DNA from: CAYMLL01 sp964390645 | Lineage (GTDB): Bacteria; Planctomycetota; UBA8108 | Length of the DNA: 9,229 nucleotides | Direction of reading: 5' to 3' | Assembly (NCBI GenBank): GCA_964390645.1 | Contig: CAYMLL010000301.1 | Coordinates: forward strand, 1-9,229 | Shown: positions 1 through 5,598 of the stretch, piece by piece | Position numbering within the stretch: position 1 is the stretch's first letter | How the letters are laid out: every line of letters begins with the position of its first letter | The notes under the pieces: generated by a model | Seen by the model: only the letters and a program-made list of their open reading frames with translations | What the model was told of the DNA's origin: nothing | Databases searched by the model: none | Translations under genes and position numbers: made by a program

Positions 1-415
1 CCGGCTGGCGGCCGACGTGCGAGGGGGAGTGCCCCGCGCACCCGACTCGGTGGACGACCGCCAGGTTGCCCGGCCCGTCGACGCCGGTGAGCTCCTGGCT
101 GTTGTAGACGGTCATCATCGGCCCCATTCGTGGGTGCAGCCCCGCGAAATTGTTGCCCAGGTCGAAGCTGCTCCCCTCCGGGATGTAGAGCGTCGGTCGA
201 TGAGTCGTGTTGTACTCCGAGTCGCCGTACGGGATGCAGGTGTTGATGCCGTCGTTGCCGCCGCGCTGGAAGATGAACACCAGCTTGGTGTTCCCGTCCG
301 GGTCGCCGGCGAGCAGCTGGCGCCGCAAGAACGCCGGGCTCGTCGCGTTCAGTCCGAGAGCCAGGCCGGTCGCGGCGCTCGACCCGAGGAATTTCCGTCG
401 GCTCCAGATATGCAT
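1..415 (-). CDS. DUF1501 family exported protein, N-terminal part (cut by window edge)
   Basis: This is the first 138 codons of a DUF1501 protein; the rest lies beyond the left edge. DUF1501 proteins belong to the alkaline phosphatase/sulfatase-like group, and their substrate is unknown. Residues 5-11 (SRRKFLG) form a twin-arginine motif, followed by a hydrophobic stretch (about 12-30), so Tat export is expected. The family signature follows: KLVFIFQRGGNDGINT (about 44-59), then IPYGDSEYN, RPTLYIP, a GLHP segment, and a LAVVHRVG strand leading to HSPSHVGRQ (129-137), where relatives usually have a SHFxAQ-like motif. ATG at 415 is preferred because AAGAAGG lies 8 bases upstream. An in-frame GTG at 424 overlaps that site and is less likely. 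It starts 71 bases after the DUF1800 stop on the same strand, with no visible terminator between, so the two are probably cotranscribed. Family call is secure; function is not known. Confidence 0.9.
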   Translation of the reverse strand, partial: MHIWSRRKFLGSSAATGLALGLNATSPAFLRRQLLAGDPDGNTKLVFIFQRGGNDGINTCIPYGDSEYNTTHRPTLYIPEGSSFDLGNNFAGLHPRMGPMMTVYNSQELTGVDGPGNLAVVHRVGCAGHSPSHVGRQP

Positions 416-423
416 GTCGTTCA

Positions 424-430
424 CCTTCTT
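424..430 (-). promoter_or_regulatory. Ribosome binding site of the DUF1501 gene
   Basis: AAGAAGG on the minus strand, 8 bases before ATG 415. It decides the start, because the alternative in-frame GTG at 424 would sit at the edge of this site. The rest of the 71-base gap (416-486) shows no hairpin or promoter that I can support. Confidence 0.6.
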
Positions 431-486
431 GTGTTTCTTCGATTCTCGCTGCGCTTGCAGTGGACGCGCCTCTGTTTGAGACGCCG

Positions 487-3400
487 CTACTGAAAATGCC
501 ACTGCGGGGAGCTCAGGAGCAGCCCGACGAGATCCTCGACGCGCCGGAAGTACTCGGCGCGTCCCGGTACCAGGGGCCTCGGGGTGCCTTCCTCGTCGGT
601 TGTCACGAACTCGATGAGCAGGTTGCGATTCGCCGGCGAGAGCGTGCCGTGGAACATCACGGTGGCGAAGAAGTCGACGATCTCGTCGGCGGTGGCGATT
701 CCGTGCCGGTCGAGGAAGCCCCGCGTATCCCAGGTGAAGTCGTCGTCCTCGTTCTTGCTGAGCCTCCGGTTGAACTCGACGCGCTGATGGAACTGTGCGG
801 TGTCCGCCCACGAGATGCCGGCCTCATCCCAGCCGTCGGGCTCGTCGCGAGTGAACAGGTGCATTCCCATGTCGTCCGAGTGGTCGGGTAGGTCCTTGCC
901 GCAGGTGTCGACCTCGAGGAGGCGTAGCGAAGCGTTGATGTACTCGATCGGCGTACGGATCTTCGAGCGGTAGGCGAGATCCTGCCAGAAGCGGTCGGCC
1001 TGATCCTCCGGGTCGAGGATGACCCGCATCACCGAACCGATGTGGCCGGAGCGATCTTCCGGGCCGCTCGGAGTCTCCCACGCTTCGATGCATCGCGCCA
1101 GGAGGTCGCGCAGCTCGGGCCGAACGAGCTCGTTGCGCTCCTCGACCGACAGTCCCGGCTCGCGGAGTCGGACCACGGACTGGATCGAGATATCGTCGCA
1201 GACGAACTTCTGGATCAGCTTGACGCAGATGAACTCCTGGGGAGAGGGGTGATCCACCATCGCCTCGACGACGTCGAGGGCATCGCGCAGGCCCGCGATC
1301 CCGGTTCGGCCGGCGGGGATGTCCATCTGCCAGGGTGTTCCTTCGAAGAGCGTCTTGGCGGCGACGTCGTGCTCCTCGGGATTGAACATGAAGGTCCAGG
1401 CGCCGGTCGGATCTCCGTTCTCGACGCTGTCCGGATCGATATGGCGGTCGACGAGACGGGCCCGGATCGACAGGTCCGAGCTGCCGAGGCTGACGTTCTT
1501 GACCTCGAAGGCGAGGACGTTGATCGCCGGCGCGGGGCGCGCCAGACCGAGAACATGGTTGAGGTTCCAGTAGTCGGAACCGTCGGTTCGCTCGTGGCCC
1601 TCCTCGGACTCGTCATCGAAGTCGAAGGCCTCGTTGTCGTAGTAGGGGCCCTCCTCCTGTTCGTCGTCGATGCTGAGGCTCTGACCGACCGGTACACCGT
1701 TGAAGTAGGCCACGTAGCCGTCGTCGTACTCCTCGACGGCCAGGATCAGGTTCTCGATCGATTCGAGGTCCGCCTCCGAGATGATCACCTCCTTGCGCAG
1801 GTAGACCGTCACGTAGCTCCCTCGCATGTCTTCGAGGTCGATCGAGTCGGAGAGGACCGGGTTGTCGTTGCCTCCCTCGTAGCCGGGTGCCTCGTCGGCT
1901 CCGGTCGATCCCGACAGCCAGGGGTTCGGCTCGGGGCCGTCCCCGTCAGGATCCCGAGCGTCGAGGTCGAAGTCCGGCCGAGCCCAGTCCCAGGTGGGTT
2001 CCCCTTCCGGATCGGGGCTCGGCTCCTCGGTGCCCTTGAAGTAGCGCCAGCTGCCGGCCAGGCCGGTCCCGGTGCCCGAGATCGGGAAGTCCTCGTAGTT
2101 TACCGAGCAGCCGACGGGTGGGTTCGTCGAGTGCAGGGGGAAGGGCGGAACGTCGTCCGGCCGGACCTTGCAGATCGTCCAGCCGGTGAAGCACCTGGAG
2201 AGCTCCTCGATATCGCGCTGCCCGTAACGGTTGTCGACACCGAACCCGTAGAGCTCGAGGATCTCCCGAGCGTAGTTCTCGTTGGGCTCCGCCTTGACGT
2301 TCAAAACGTTGTCGAGGTAGACGGTCTGCGGCACGCTCGTGGCGCTGTAGAGGAGCAGGTCGCCCCAGTAGCCCAGCGCGTTCTCGTAGAAGAACTCGTA
2401 CTCCTGGTGGTCGAGCCGGGCCGCCTCGCTGCGGGCCTGGTCCTCTCCCATCGCGTCCGAGGCGTCGGAGTTGGTGAGGTTGTCGAGGTGCTCGGCCACC
2501 TTGTCGTAGTCCGTGGTGAAGTGGTTCTCCCAGAACTCCGCGAGGACCGCCCGGAGCTGTGCCCGCGAGTGTCGACCGCGAGCGTGAATGAGCTCCTGAA
2601 GCGCGTCGATGTCCCGGATGACCGTCCGCGGAGGAGCGACGTCCGGGGTGCGGCGGATCAGGGACGGGAGCATCGTCAGATCCGAGCTGGTGTAGTTCGT
2701 GTTGTGTGCCTGGATCGCCAGGACGTTGGCGCCCTCCACGAGAAGGTCCTTGCTGTCGGTGACGTCGATGTCCACCGCATCGCCCGCCTCGTGACTGTCG
2801 CCCGTGACGTTGTGGGCCGGGGGGTTGCCGCGCAGGCCGGCGCGGGCGATCTCGCTGCCGTTGAGGTAGCAGACGAAGCTGTCGTCGTAGTCGACGCGGA
2901 AAATGAGCTGGTCGACGTCGGCGACGTCGGTGATCTCGAACTCGTGACGCAGATAGACCGAAACGTAACCCGGCTGCATCTCGTCGATATCCGGCGTCTC
3001 CGGGTCGTCCGAGATACGGCGCATGTCGCGTAGTACGGTCAGGTCGTCGCCGTCCCCGTAGCCGATGCTCGTTCCTCCCAAGAGCCAGCTCGAGTCGTCG
3101 AAGCCCGGCGTGTTCCAGGCAGTGGGGGGCTCCTCGGTTCCCTTGAAGTACCGCCAGGCATCGTGTGGTCGTACGATCTGCGCGTCGTCGTGAATGCGCA
3201 GATCTTCGAAGAGCTCGTTCATGCAGGCGTTGAGGGCTGCGTTGTTCGACTCGTCGAAGGACTGCGGATTCAGCTGCTCCTCGATGAAGTTGCGCACGCC
3301 CATCGTCTCTACTCGCTCGATGGCGTCGGCCGTGGGCCCGTACGTGATGCGGTTGAGCAGGTGGCCGATGCCCGTCAGGGCGGTCTCCTCGGGGGCCGTG

Positions 3401-4038
3401 CTGAAGATCGTGTCGCCGGTTCTGGCGGTGTTGCCGAACGCGTCCGCGGCCGTCACCCGGAAGTGGTACTCGGTGCCGGGGGAGAGGCCATCGAGGGTGA
3501 ATCGGTGCGAACGCGCCGCGACGTCGATGGTCTGGCGGTTGCCGTAGGTCTCGTCCTCACCGTGGTCGAGGATCGCGGTCGACGGCTCGTCGGTGTCGAG
3601 GGAGATCGTCGCGCTCTGCTGGTCGACGTCGGTGATCGCGAGGTCGCTGATGACCGGTGGCTCGGTGTCCTGGGGACACGGGTCGTAGGTGTCACAGCCC
3701 AGCCCGTCCGCGTCCGTCGGATCCTCGCCACAGGCGGGAAAGGCGGGCGCCGCGCTCGGAGGACCACCGAGGAAGAGGTGGTTGAAAATGAAGGACCCGT
3801 CGGACAGATCCACCTCGCCGGAGTCGTTGACGTCCGCGGCGTCCAGGCAGGACAGCGTCGCCGGGGCCGCCCCGAAGAGGTAGTTCAGGATGTTGACACC
3901 GTCCGAGAGGTCGAACGTGCCGTCCGCGTTGGTGTCGCCTCGCGAGAAGTTGGTCGCCTGTGCCGGGCCGGCACCGACGAGGAGGGCCAAGCACAGAGCT
4001 GCGGACCCGCACCGGAACTTCCATCGGGACACGTTCAT
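487..4038 (-). CDS. Secreted DUF1800 protein with dockerin-like, FN3 and two nested beta-sandwich modules
   Basis: A protein of 1183 residues. Residues 1-28 are a Sec signal peptide ending in AQA. Residues 33-115 hold two dockerin-like calcium loops (DTNADGTFDLSD at 35-46, DVNDSGEVDLSD at 69-80). Residues 125-215 are a fibronectin type III domain (SPGTEYHFRVTAAD). DUF1800 starts near 223 (HLLNRITYGPTADAIE) and continues with EFWENHF (501-507), NENYAREILELYGFG (586-600), FTGWT (617-621), EEHDVAAK (888-895), PQEFICVKLIQKFV (933-946), and a C-terminal GW...SW...R region ending LLLSSPQWHFQ. Modules at about 294-463 and 663-863 interrupt the domain, so the protein is about twice the usual DUF1800 length. 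ATG 4038 is chosen because GGAGG lies 5 bases upstream; a GTG at 4050 overlaps that site. DUF1800 proteins usually adjoin DUF1501 genes, as here. Likely extracellular or surface-attached; enzymatic role unknown. Confidence 0.92.
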   Translation of the reverse strand: MNVSRWKFRCGSAALCLALLVGAGPAQATNFSRGDTNADGTFDLSDGVNILNYLFGAAPATLSCLDAADVNDSGEVDLSDGSFIFNHLFLGGPPSAAPAFPACGEDPTDADGLGCDTYDPCPQDTEPPVISDLAITDVDQQSATISLDTDEPSTAILDHGEDETYGNRQTIDVAARSHRFTLDGLSPGTEYHFRVTAADAFGNTARTGDTIFSTAPEETALTGIGHLLNRITYGPTADAIERVETMGVRNFIEEQLNPQSFDESNNAALNACMNELFEDLRIHDDAQIVRPHDAWRYFKGTEEPPTAWNTPGFDDSSWLLGGTSIGYGDGDDLTVLRDMRRISDDPETPDIDEMQPGYVSVYLRHEFEITDVADVDQLIFRVDYDDSFVCYLNGSEIARAGLRGNPPAHNVTGDSHEAGDAVDIDVTDSKDLLVEGANVLAIQAHNTNYTSSDLTMLPSLIRRTPDVAPPRTVIRDIDALQELIHARGRHSRAQLRAVLAEFWENHFTTDYDKVAEHLDNLTNSDASDAMGEDQARSEAARLDHQEYEFFYENALGYWGDLLLYSATSVPQTVYLDNVLNVKAEPNENYAREILELYGFGVDNRYGQRDIEELSRCFTGWTICKVRPDDVPPFPLHSTNPPVGCSVNYEDFPISGTGTGLAGSWRYFKGTEEPSPDPEGEPTWDWARPDFDLDARDPDGDGPEPNPWLSGSTGADEAPGYEGGNDNPVLSDSIDLEDMRGSYVTVYLRKEVIISEADLESIENLILAVEEYDDGYVAYFNGVPVGQSLSIDDEQEEGPYYDNEAFDFDDESEEGHERTDGSDYWNLNHVLGLARPAPAINVLAFEVKNVSLGSSDLSIRARLVDRHIDPDSVENGDPTGAWTFMFNPEEHDVAAKTLFEGTPWQMDIPAGRTGIAGLRDALDVVEAMVDHPSPQEFICVKLIQKFVCDDISIQSVVRLREPGLSVEERNELVRPELRDLLARCIEAWETPSGPEDRSGHIGSVMRVILDPEDQADRFWQDLAYRSKIRTPIEYINASLRLLEVDTCGKDLPDHSDDMGMHLFTRDEPDGWDEAGISWADTAQFHQRVEFNRRLSKNEDDDFTWDTRGFLDRHGIATADEIVDFFATVMFHGTLSPANRNLLIEFVTTDEEGTPRPLVPGRAEYFRRVEDLVGLLLSSPQWHFQ
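1450..2052 (-). repeat. Nested jelly-roll-like module, copy 2, diverged and acidic
   Basis: Codes for about residues 663-863. It repeats the order of copy 1: WRYFKGTEEP, a W-L-G segment, YVTVYLRKEVII, EEYDDGYVAYFNGVPVG, INVLAFEVKN and SSDLSIRARL. It is longer than copy 1 because of an acidic stretch at about 791-823 and a DPDGDG segment at 696-701. It sits between FTGWT and EEHDVAAK, which are normally close together in DUF1800 proteins. Confidence 0.72.
2021..2050 (-). repeat. 30-base direct repeat, copy B (start of module 2)
   Basis: Matches 3128-3157 at 28 of 30 positions. The two differences (2032 against 3139, 2044 against 3151) are synonymous third-codon changes, so both copies encode WRYFKGTEEP exactly. 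Confidence 0.9.
2650..3159 (-). repeat. Nested jelly-roll-like module, copy 1, inside DUF1800
   Basis: Codes for about residues 294-463. It opens with WRYFKGTEEP, continues with FDDSSWLLG and GYGDGDD, then YVSVYLRHEFEI, VDYDDSFVCYLNGSEIAR, and ends with GANVLAIQAHN and SSDLTMLPSL. I recognise this as the beta-sandwich module often found in planctomycete secreted proteins, including CotH and lamin-tail types. It lies between the first DUF1800 helices and the EFWENHF motif. Boundaries are approximate. Confidence 0.75.
3128..3157 (-). repeat. 30-base direct repeat, copy A (start of module 1)
   Basis: Partner of 2021-2050, with 28 of 30 identical bases and the same encoded decapeptide. The flanking sequence of the two modules is much less similar at the DNA level. 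Confidence 0.9.
3694..3942 (-). other. Dockerin-like EF-hand pair at the N-terminus of the DUF1800 protein
   Basis: This codes for residues 33-115 of the DUF1800 protein. Each half has a DxNxDG/SGxxDLSD calcium-binding loop followed by a short helix (NILNYLFG; FIFNHLFLGG). The segment then passes through Cys103 and Cys115 and ends in a DPTDADGLGC tail. In classical clostridial systems dockerins bind cohesins on scaffold proteins. In planctomycete-type proteins similar pairs are frequent and their partner is generally not known. Calcium binding is well supported by the loop residues; cohesin binding is only an inference. Confidence 0.75.
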
Positions 4039-4043
4039 GAAGA

Positions 4044-4048
4044 CCTCC
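4044..4048 (-). promoter_or_regulatory. Ribosome binding site of the DUF1800 gene
   Basis: GGAGG on the minus strand, 5 bases before ATG 4038. It sets the start at 4038. The GTG at 4050, which would add four residues, shares a base with this site and has no such signal of its own. Confidence 0.75.
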
Positions 4049-4069
4049 ACGCGCTGAAAAACCTCGTCA

Positions 4070-4140
4070 GGCAGCCGACCCGGCGAACGATGCCGACTCG
4101 GCGAATGACCGTGACTCTCTTCGCCGACCTTTCGGCTGCC
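4070..4140. repeat. Cluster of alternating GCCGA/TCGGC inverted-repeat arms in the leader
   Basis: A 9-base perfect inverted repeat joins 4070-4078 (ggcagccga) and 4132-4140 (tcggctgcc). Inside it are gccga-c-tcggc at 4092-4102 and gccga-cctt-tcggc at 4123-4136. The arms at 4074-4078, 4092-4096 and 4123-4127 can each pair with those at 4098-4102 or 4132-4136, so alternative folds are possible a short distance upstream of the DUF1800 ribosome binding site. Confidence 0.5.
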
Positions 4141-4250
4141 CGGAGGAGCAACCGAGCTGGATTCCAGAAGCTGCTCGAGGACCCGCGGGCGCTGACCGGA
4201 ACTTTCCGGAGCCCTGCCGGGTTCCCCGCGTTCGAGGAGCCCCGCGAAAG

Positions 4251-4272
4251 CTCCGTGCGCGACGCACCGGAG
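4251..4272. repeat. Bulged 9-bp hairpin in the leader
   Basis: ctccgtgcg (4251-4259) pairs with cgcaccggag (4263-4272), leaving one bulged C and a 3-base loop. No T tract follows on either strand, so it is not an obvious terminator. Confidence 0.4.
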
Positions 4273-4309
4273 TCCCGAAGATCCCCCTCACAGAGGCGAA
4301 TCCAGACCC

Positions 4310-4338
4310 ATTGTACGCACTTCCGCAGAACCTCGGAA
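4310..4338 (-). promoter_or_regulatory. Candidate sigma70-type promoter for the DUF1800-DUF1501 operon
   Basis: On the minus strand, TTCCGA (4338-4333), a 17-base spacer and TACAAT (4315-4310). The -10 box is 5/6 to consensus and the -35 only 3/6. An A/T-rich patch (AAATTAGTTT, 4355-4346), rare in this GC-rich window, lies just upstream where an UP element would be. Confidence 0.35.
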
Positions 4339-4343
4339 GCGCG

Positions 4344-4378
4344 GGAAACTAATTTCCGTCCACCGCGGCGCCTCGCGG
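4344..4378 (-). terminator. Possible weak transcription end after the macro-domain gene
   Basis: Just past the macro-domain stop, the minus strand holds a 5-bp GC hairpin (arms 4374-4378 and 4363-4367, 6-base loop) and then a 5-bp hairpin GGAAA-TTAG-TTTCC (4357-4344). There is no clean U tract, so this is a weak candidate; the second element may instead be promoter-upstream A/T sequence. Confidence 0.22.
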
Positions 4379-4384
4379 GTCGAC

Positions 4385-5023
4385 TCAGTTCGACGCGTTC
4401 TCGCCCTCGGCGGCGATCTCGCGCAGCGGCTTGGGCAGCGAAAGGAGCTTGTGCTGGCGACGGGCGAGCTGTGTGAGGTTCTTGTCGCCGAAGCCGCGCA
4501 GGCCGGCGTGGATCTCGTACGCGTAGCGCACCTGGCGCGCGCTGACGGCCGGGTGCAGTCCCGCCTTTCCGGTGCCGATGCCCGGAAGCACGACGCTCGA
4601 GATCGTTCCCTGCGGGGCGTCGCGCACGGCTGCCAACGCGCCTCGCGCTGCCAGGTACGCCCCGAGCGTGCCTTCGAGCCGGCCGGGAGTCCGGCTTTGC
4701 GCAACGTAGATCAGGTAGCGGTACCCGTCCCTCTCGAGTGGAATCCGCGCCGCCTGGCCGACGAGGAGCTCACCGTGGAACTCCCCGCGGACGGTGTCGC
4801 GGATGAGGTCCTGGACCTCGAAGCCCCAGTGTTCGCAGACCTCCATCTCCAGGCCGCGGTCCAGGAAGCCGAAGGCGTTCCCCGGCAGAATGAGGGCGTC
4901 TGCCGAGACCTCGAAGACGTCGCCCTGGAGGACATCGGGAGCCGGCTCGATGTCCTCGAACTGGTAGTTCCAGGCGGCGACGACATCGCTGCGACGATCG
5001 ATCAGACGGATGGCTGTGGGCAT
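4385..5023 (-). CDS. Macro-domain (ADP-ribose-binding type) protein
   Basis: A cytoplasmic protein of 212 residues without a signal peptide or membrane segment. Residues about 32-170 form a macro domain: LQGDVFEVSADALILPGNAF (32-51), with Asp35 in the adenine-contact position and Asn49 in the ribose-side loop. GELLVGQAARIP (84-95), YLIYVAQSRTPGR (103-115) and the phosphate loop VVLPGIGTGKAGL (144-156) follow. Macro domains bind ADP-ribose or related nucleotides, and some remove ADP-ribose from proteins or nucleic acids; which applies here is not visible. ATG 5023 is chosen over the longer open frame to 5215 because a good promoter (5095-5068) lies inside that extension, which would also cover the queF start. 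The ribosome binding site is weak. It is divergent from queF. The charged C-terminal tail (about 175-212) has no match I recognise. Confidence 0.82.
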   Translation of the reverse strand: MPTAIRLIDRRSDVVAAWNYQFEDIEPAPDVLQGDVFEVSADALILPGNAFGFLDRGLEMEVCEHWGFEVQDLIRDTVRGEFHGELLVGQAARIPLERDGYRYLIYVAQSRTPGRLEGTLGAYLAARGALAAVRDAPQGTISSVVLPGIGTGKAGLHPAVSARQVRYAYEIHAGLRGFGDKNLTQLARRQHKLLSLPKPLREIAAEGENASN

Positions 5024-5061
5024 GGGCTGGCTCGCTTCGCAAAGGGGGGCATCGAAACCGA

Positions 5062-5090
5062 TTGCAAATGATAGGCGAGCGGCCGAGAAT
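5062..5090 (+). promoter_or_regulatory. Predicted sigma70-type promoter of queF
   Basis: TTGCAA (5062-5067), a 17-base spacer and GAGAAT (5085-5090), each 4/6 to consensus. Transcription would begin near 5097, about 50 bases before ATG 5146. It is weaker than the opposing promoter, and its -35 box abuts the opposing -10 box. Confidence 0.33.
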
Positions 5091-5095
5091 CTCAA
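5068..5095 (-). promoter_or_regulatory. Predicted sigma70-type promoter of the macro-domain gene
   Basis: On the minus strand, TTGAGA (5095-5090), a 16-base spacer and TATCAT (5073-5068): 10 of 12 consensus bases. Transcription would start near 5061, giving a 5' leader of about 38 bases to ATG 5023. It interlocks with the plus-strand queF promoter. Confidence 0.5.
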
Positions 5096-5123
5096 GCCGA
5101 TCTGCCGCGAGATCAGCGGCTTG
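5093..5123. repeat. Bulged 11-bp stem-loop between the divergent promoters and queF
   Basis: caagcc (5093-5098) pairs with ggcttg (5118-5123), and gatct (5099-5103) with agatc (5110-5114), leaving a 6-base loop and a 3-base bulge (5115-5117). It ends 22 bases before the queF start and overlaps the -35 box of the macro-domain promoter. It could be an operator or an mRNA structure. It lacks the A-rich tail of a preQ1-I riboswitch. Confidence 0.5.
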
Positions 5124-5145
5124 CCGAGGCGGGAATGGACTCGAT

Positions 5146-5550
5146 ATGCCTCCGAGCGACTACGAAGGACTGCAGGACCACGTCCGCGATCTTCCGCTTC
5201 CCGGGATCGACGCATGGGAGAACCGGTACGCCGACCGTGACTACCGGGTACGCCTGGAGATCCCGGAGTTCAGCTGCCTGTGCCCGAAGACGGGGCTGCC
5301 GGATTTCGCGACCATCGAGATCGAGTACGTCCCGGACCGGCTCTGCGTCGAGCTCAAGTCGCTGAAGCAGTACATCACGGCGTACCGTGACGTCGGAATC
5401 TTCCACGAGCACGCGGTCAACCGCGTCCTCGACGACCTCGTCGCGGTCGTGCGGCCGCGCATGGCTCGTGTCGACGGCAGGTTCAACTCGCGCGGGGGAA
5501 TCACCACGTCGGTCCGGGCGGAGCACCCGGAGGCCGAGGGACGAAGCTGA
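5146..5550 (+). CDS. queF: NADPH-dependent 7-cyano-7-deazaguanine reductase (preQ0 reductase)
   Basis: QueF reduces the nitrile of preQ0 to the aminomethyl group of preQ1, which is then exchanged into tRNA for queuosine. The product is 134 residues, the short single-module form like that of Bacillus. EFSCLCPKTGLPDFATIEIEY holds the expected catalytic Cys46 (of CPKTG) and Asp53. ELKSLKQY (69-76) is the family motif, FHEH (86-89) has the substrate-contact His87 and Glu88, and RGGI (116-119) follows. Small departures are GLPD for the usual GQPD and ELKSLK for ESKSLK. ATG 5146 is the first plausible start after the predicted promoter; its ribosome binding site is weak. No other queuosine gene is visible nearby. 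It is divergent from the macro-domain gene and convergent with the large gene at 5599-9229. Confidence 0.95.
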   Translation: MPPSDYEGLQDHVRDLPLPGIDAWENRYADRDYRVRLEIPEFSCLCPKTGLPDFATIEIEYVPDRLCVELKSLKQYITAYRDVGIFHEHAVNRVLDDLVAVVRPRMARVDGRFNSRGGITTSVRAEHPEAEGRS

Positions 5551-5552
5551 TC

Positions 5553-5574
5553 GTCGCGGCCGGCAGCCGCCGAC
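5553..5574. terminator. Possible hairpin between convergent genes
   Basis: The 48-base gap between the stops at 5550 and 5599 contains gtcgcggc (5553-5560) facing gccgccgac (5566-5574): 8 pairs with one bulge and a 5-base loop. No U tract follows in either direction, so termination here is only suggested by position. Confidence 0.25.
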
Positions 5575-5598
5575 AGCGCGCCCCGGGTGTTGTCGCGT

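Larger units (their letters stand above)
4039..4384. other. Non-coding leader between the macro-domain and DUF1800 genes
   Basis: A 346-base stretch without a credible gene. A 74-codon minus-strand frame (4291-4067, GTG start) has many A/T third positions and an Arg/Ser-rich product unlike its neighbours, so it looks non-coding. The region holds, in minus-strand order, weak hairpins after the macro-domain stop, a candidate promoter (4338-4310), a bulged hairpin (4272-4251) and a cluster of GCCGA/TCGGC arms (4140-4070). If the promoter is right, the 5' leader of the DUF1800 mRNA is about 265 bases. Confidence 0.6.

Noticed and set aside
1042..3033. Long plus-strand open frame of 663 codons opposite the DUF1800 gene
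   Set aside because: It is antisense to a gene with clear domain motifs. Long antisense frames arise from GC-biased codons, and the product is a Val/Asp/Arg-rich string without recognisable domains.
4067..4291. A 74-codon leader open frame, GTG start, downstream of the candidate DUF1800 promoter
   Set aside because: Third-position G/C is clearly lower than in the real genes, the product is Arg/Ser-rich without pattern, and no ribosome binding site supports the GTG.
4039..4384. Small RNA, tRNA or mobile-element remnant in the 346-base gap
   Set aside because: No cloverleaf, no terminal inverted repeats with target duplication, and no transposase fragment was visible. Only promoter-like and hairpin elements could be supported.
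3163..4476. Plus-strand open frame of 437 codons across the DUF1800 N-terminus and leader
   Set aside because: It spans a coding gene, a non-coding leader and the macro-domain gene end in antisense. Composition is low-complexity and no family is recognisable.
5093..5145. preQ1 riboswitch upstream of queF
   Set aside because: A stem-loop is present, but there is no A-rich tail able to form the class I pseudoknot, and no class II or III architecture that I can recognise.
5024..5215. N-terminal extension of the macro-domain gene to 5215
   Set aside because: It would cover the queF start and both predicted promoters. The extra residues are Arg-rich and not macro-like, and ATG 5023 begins just before the conserved domain.
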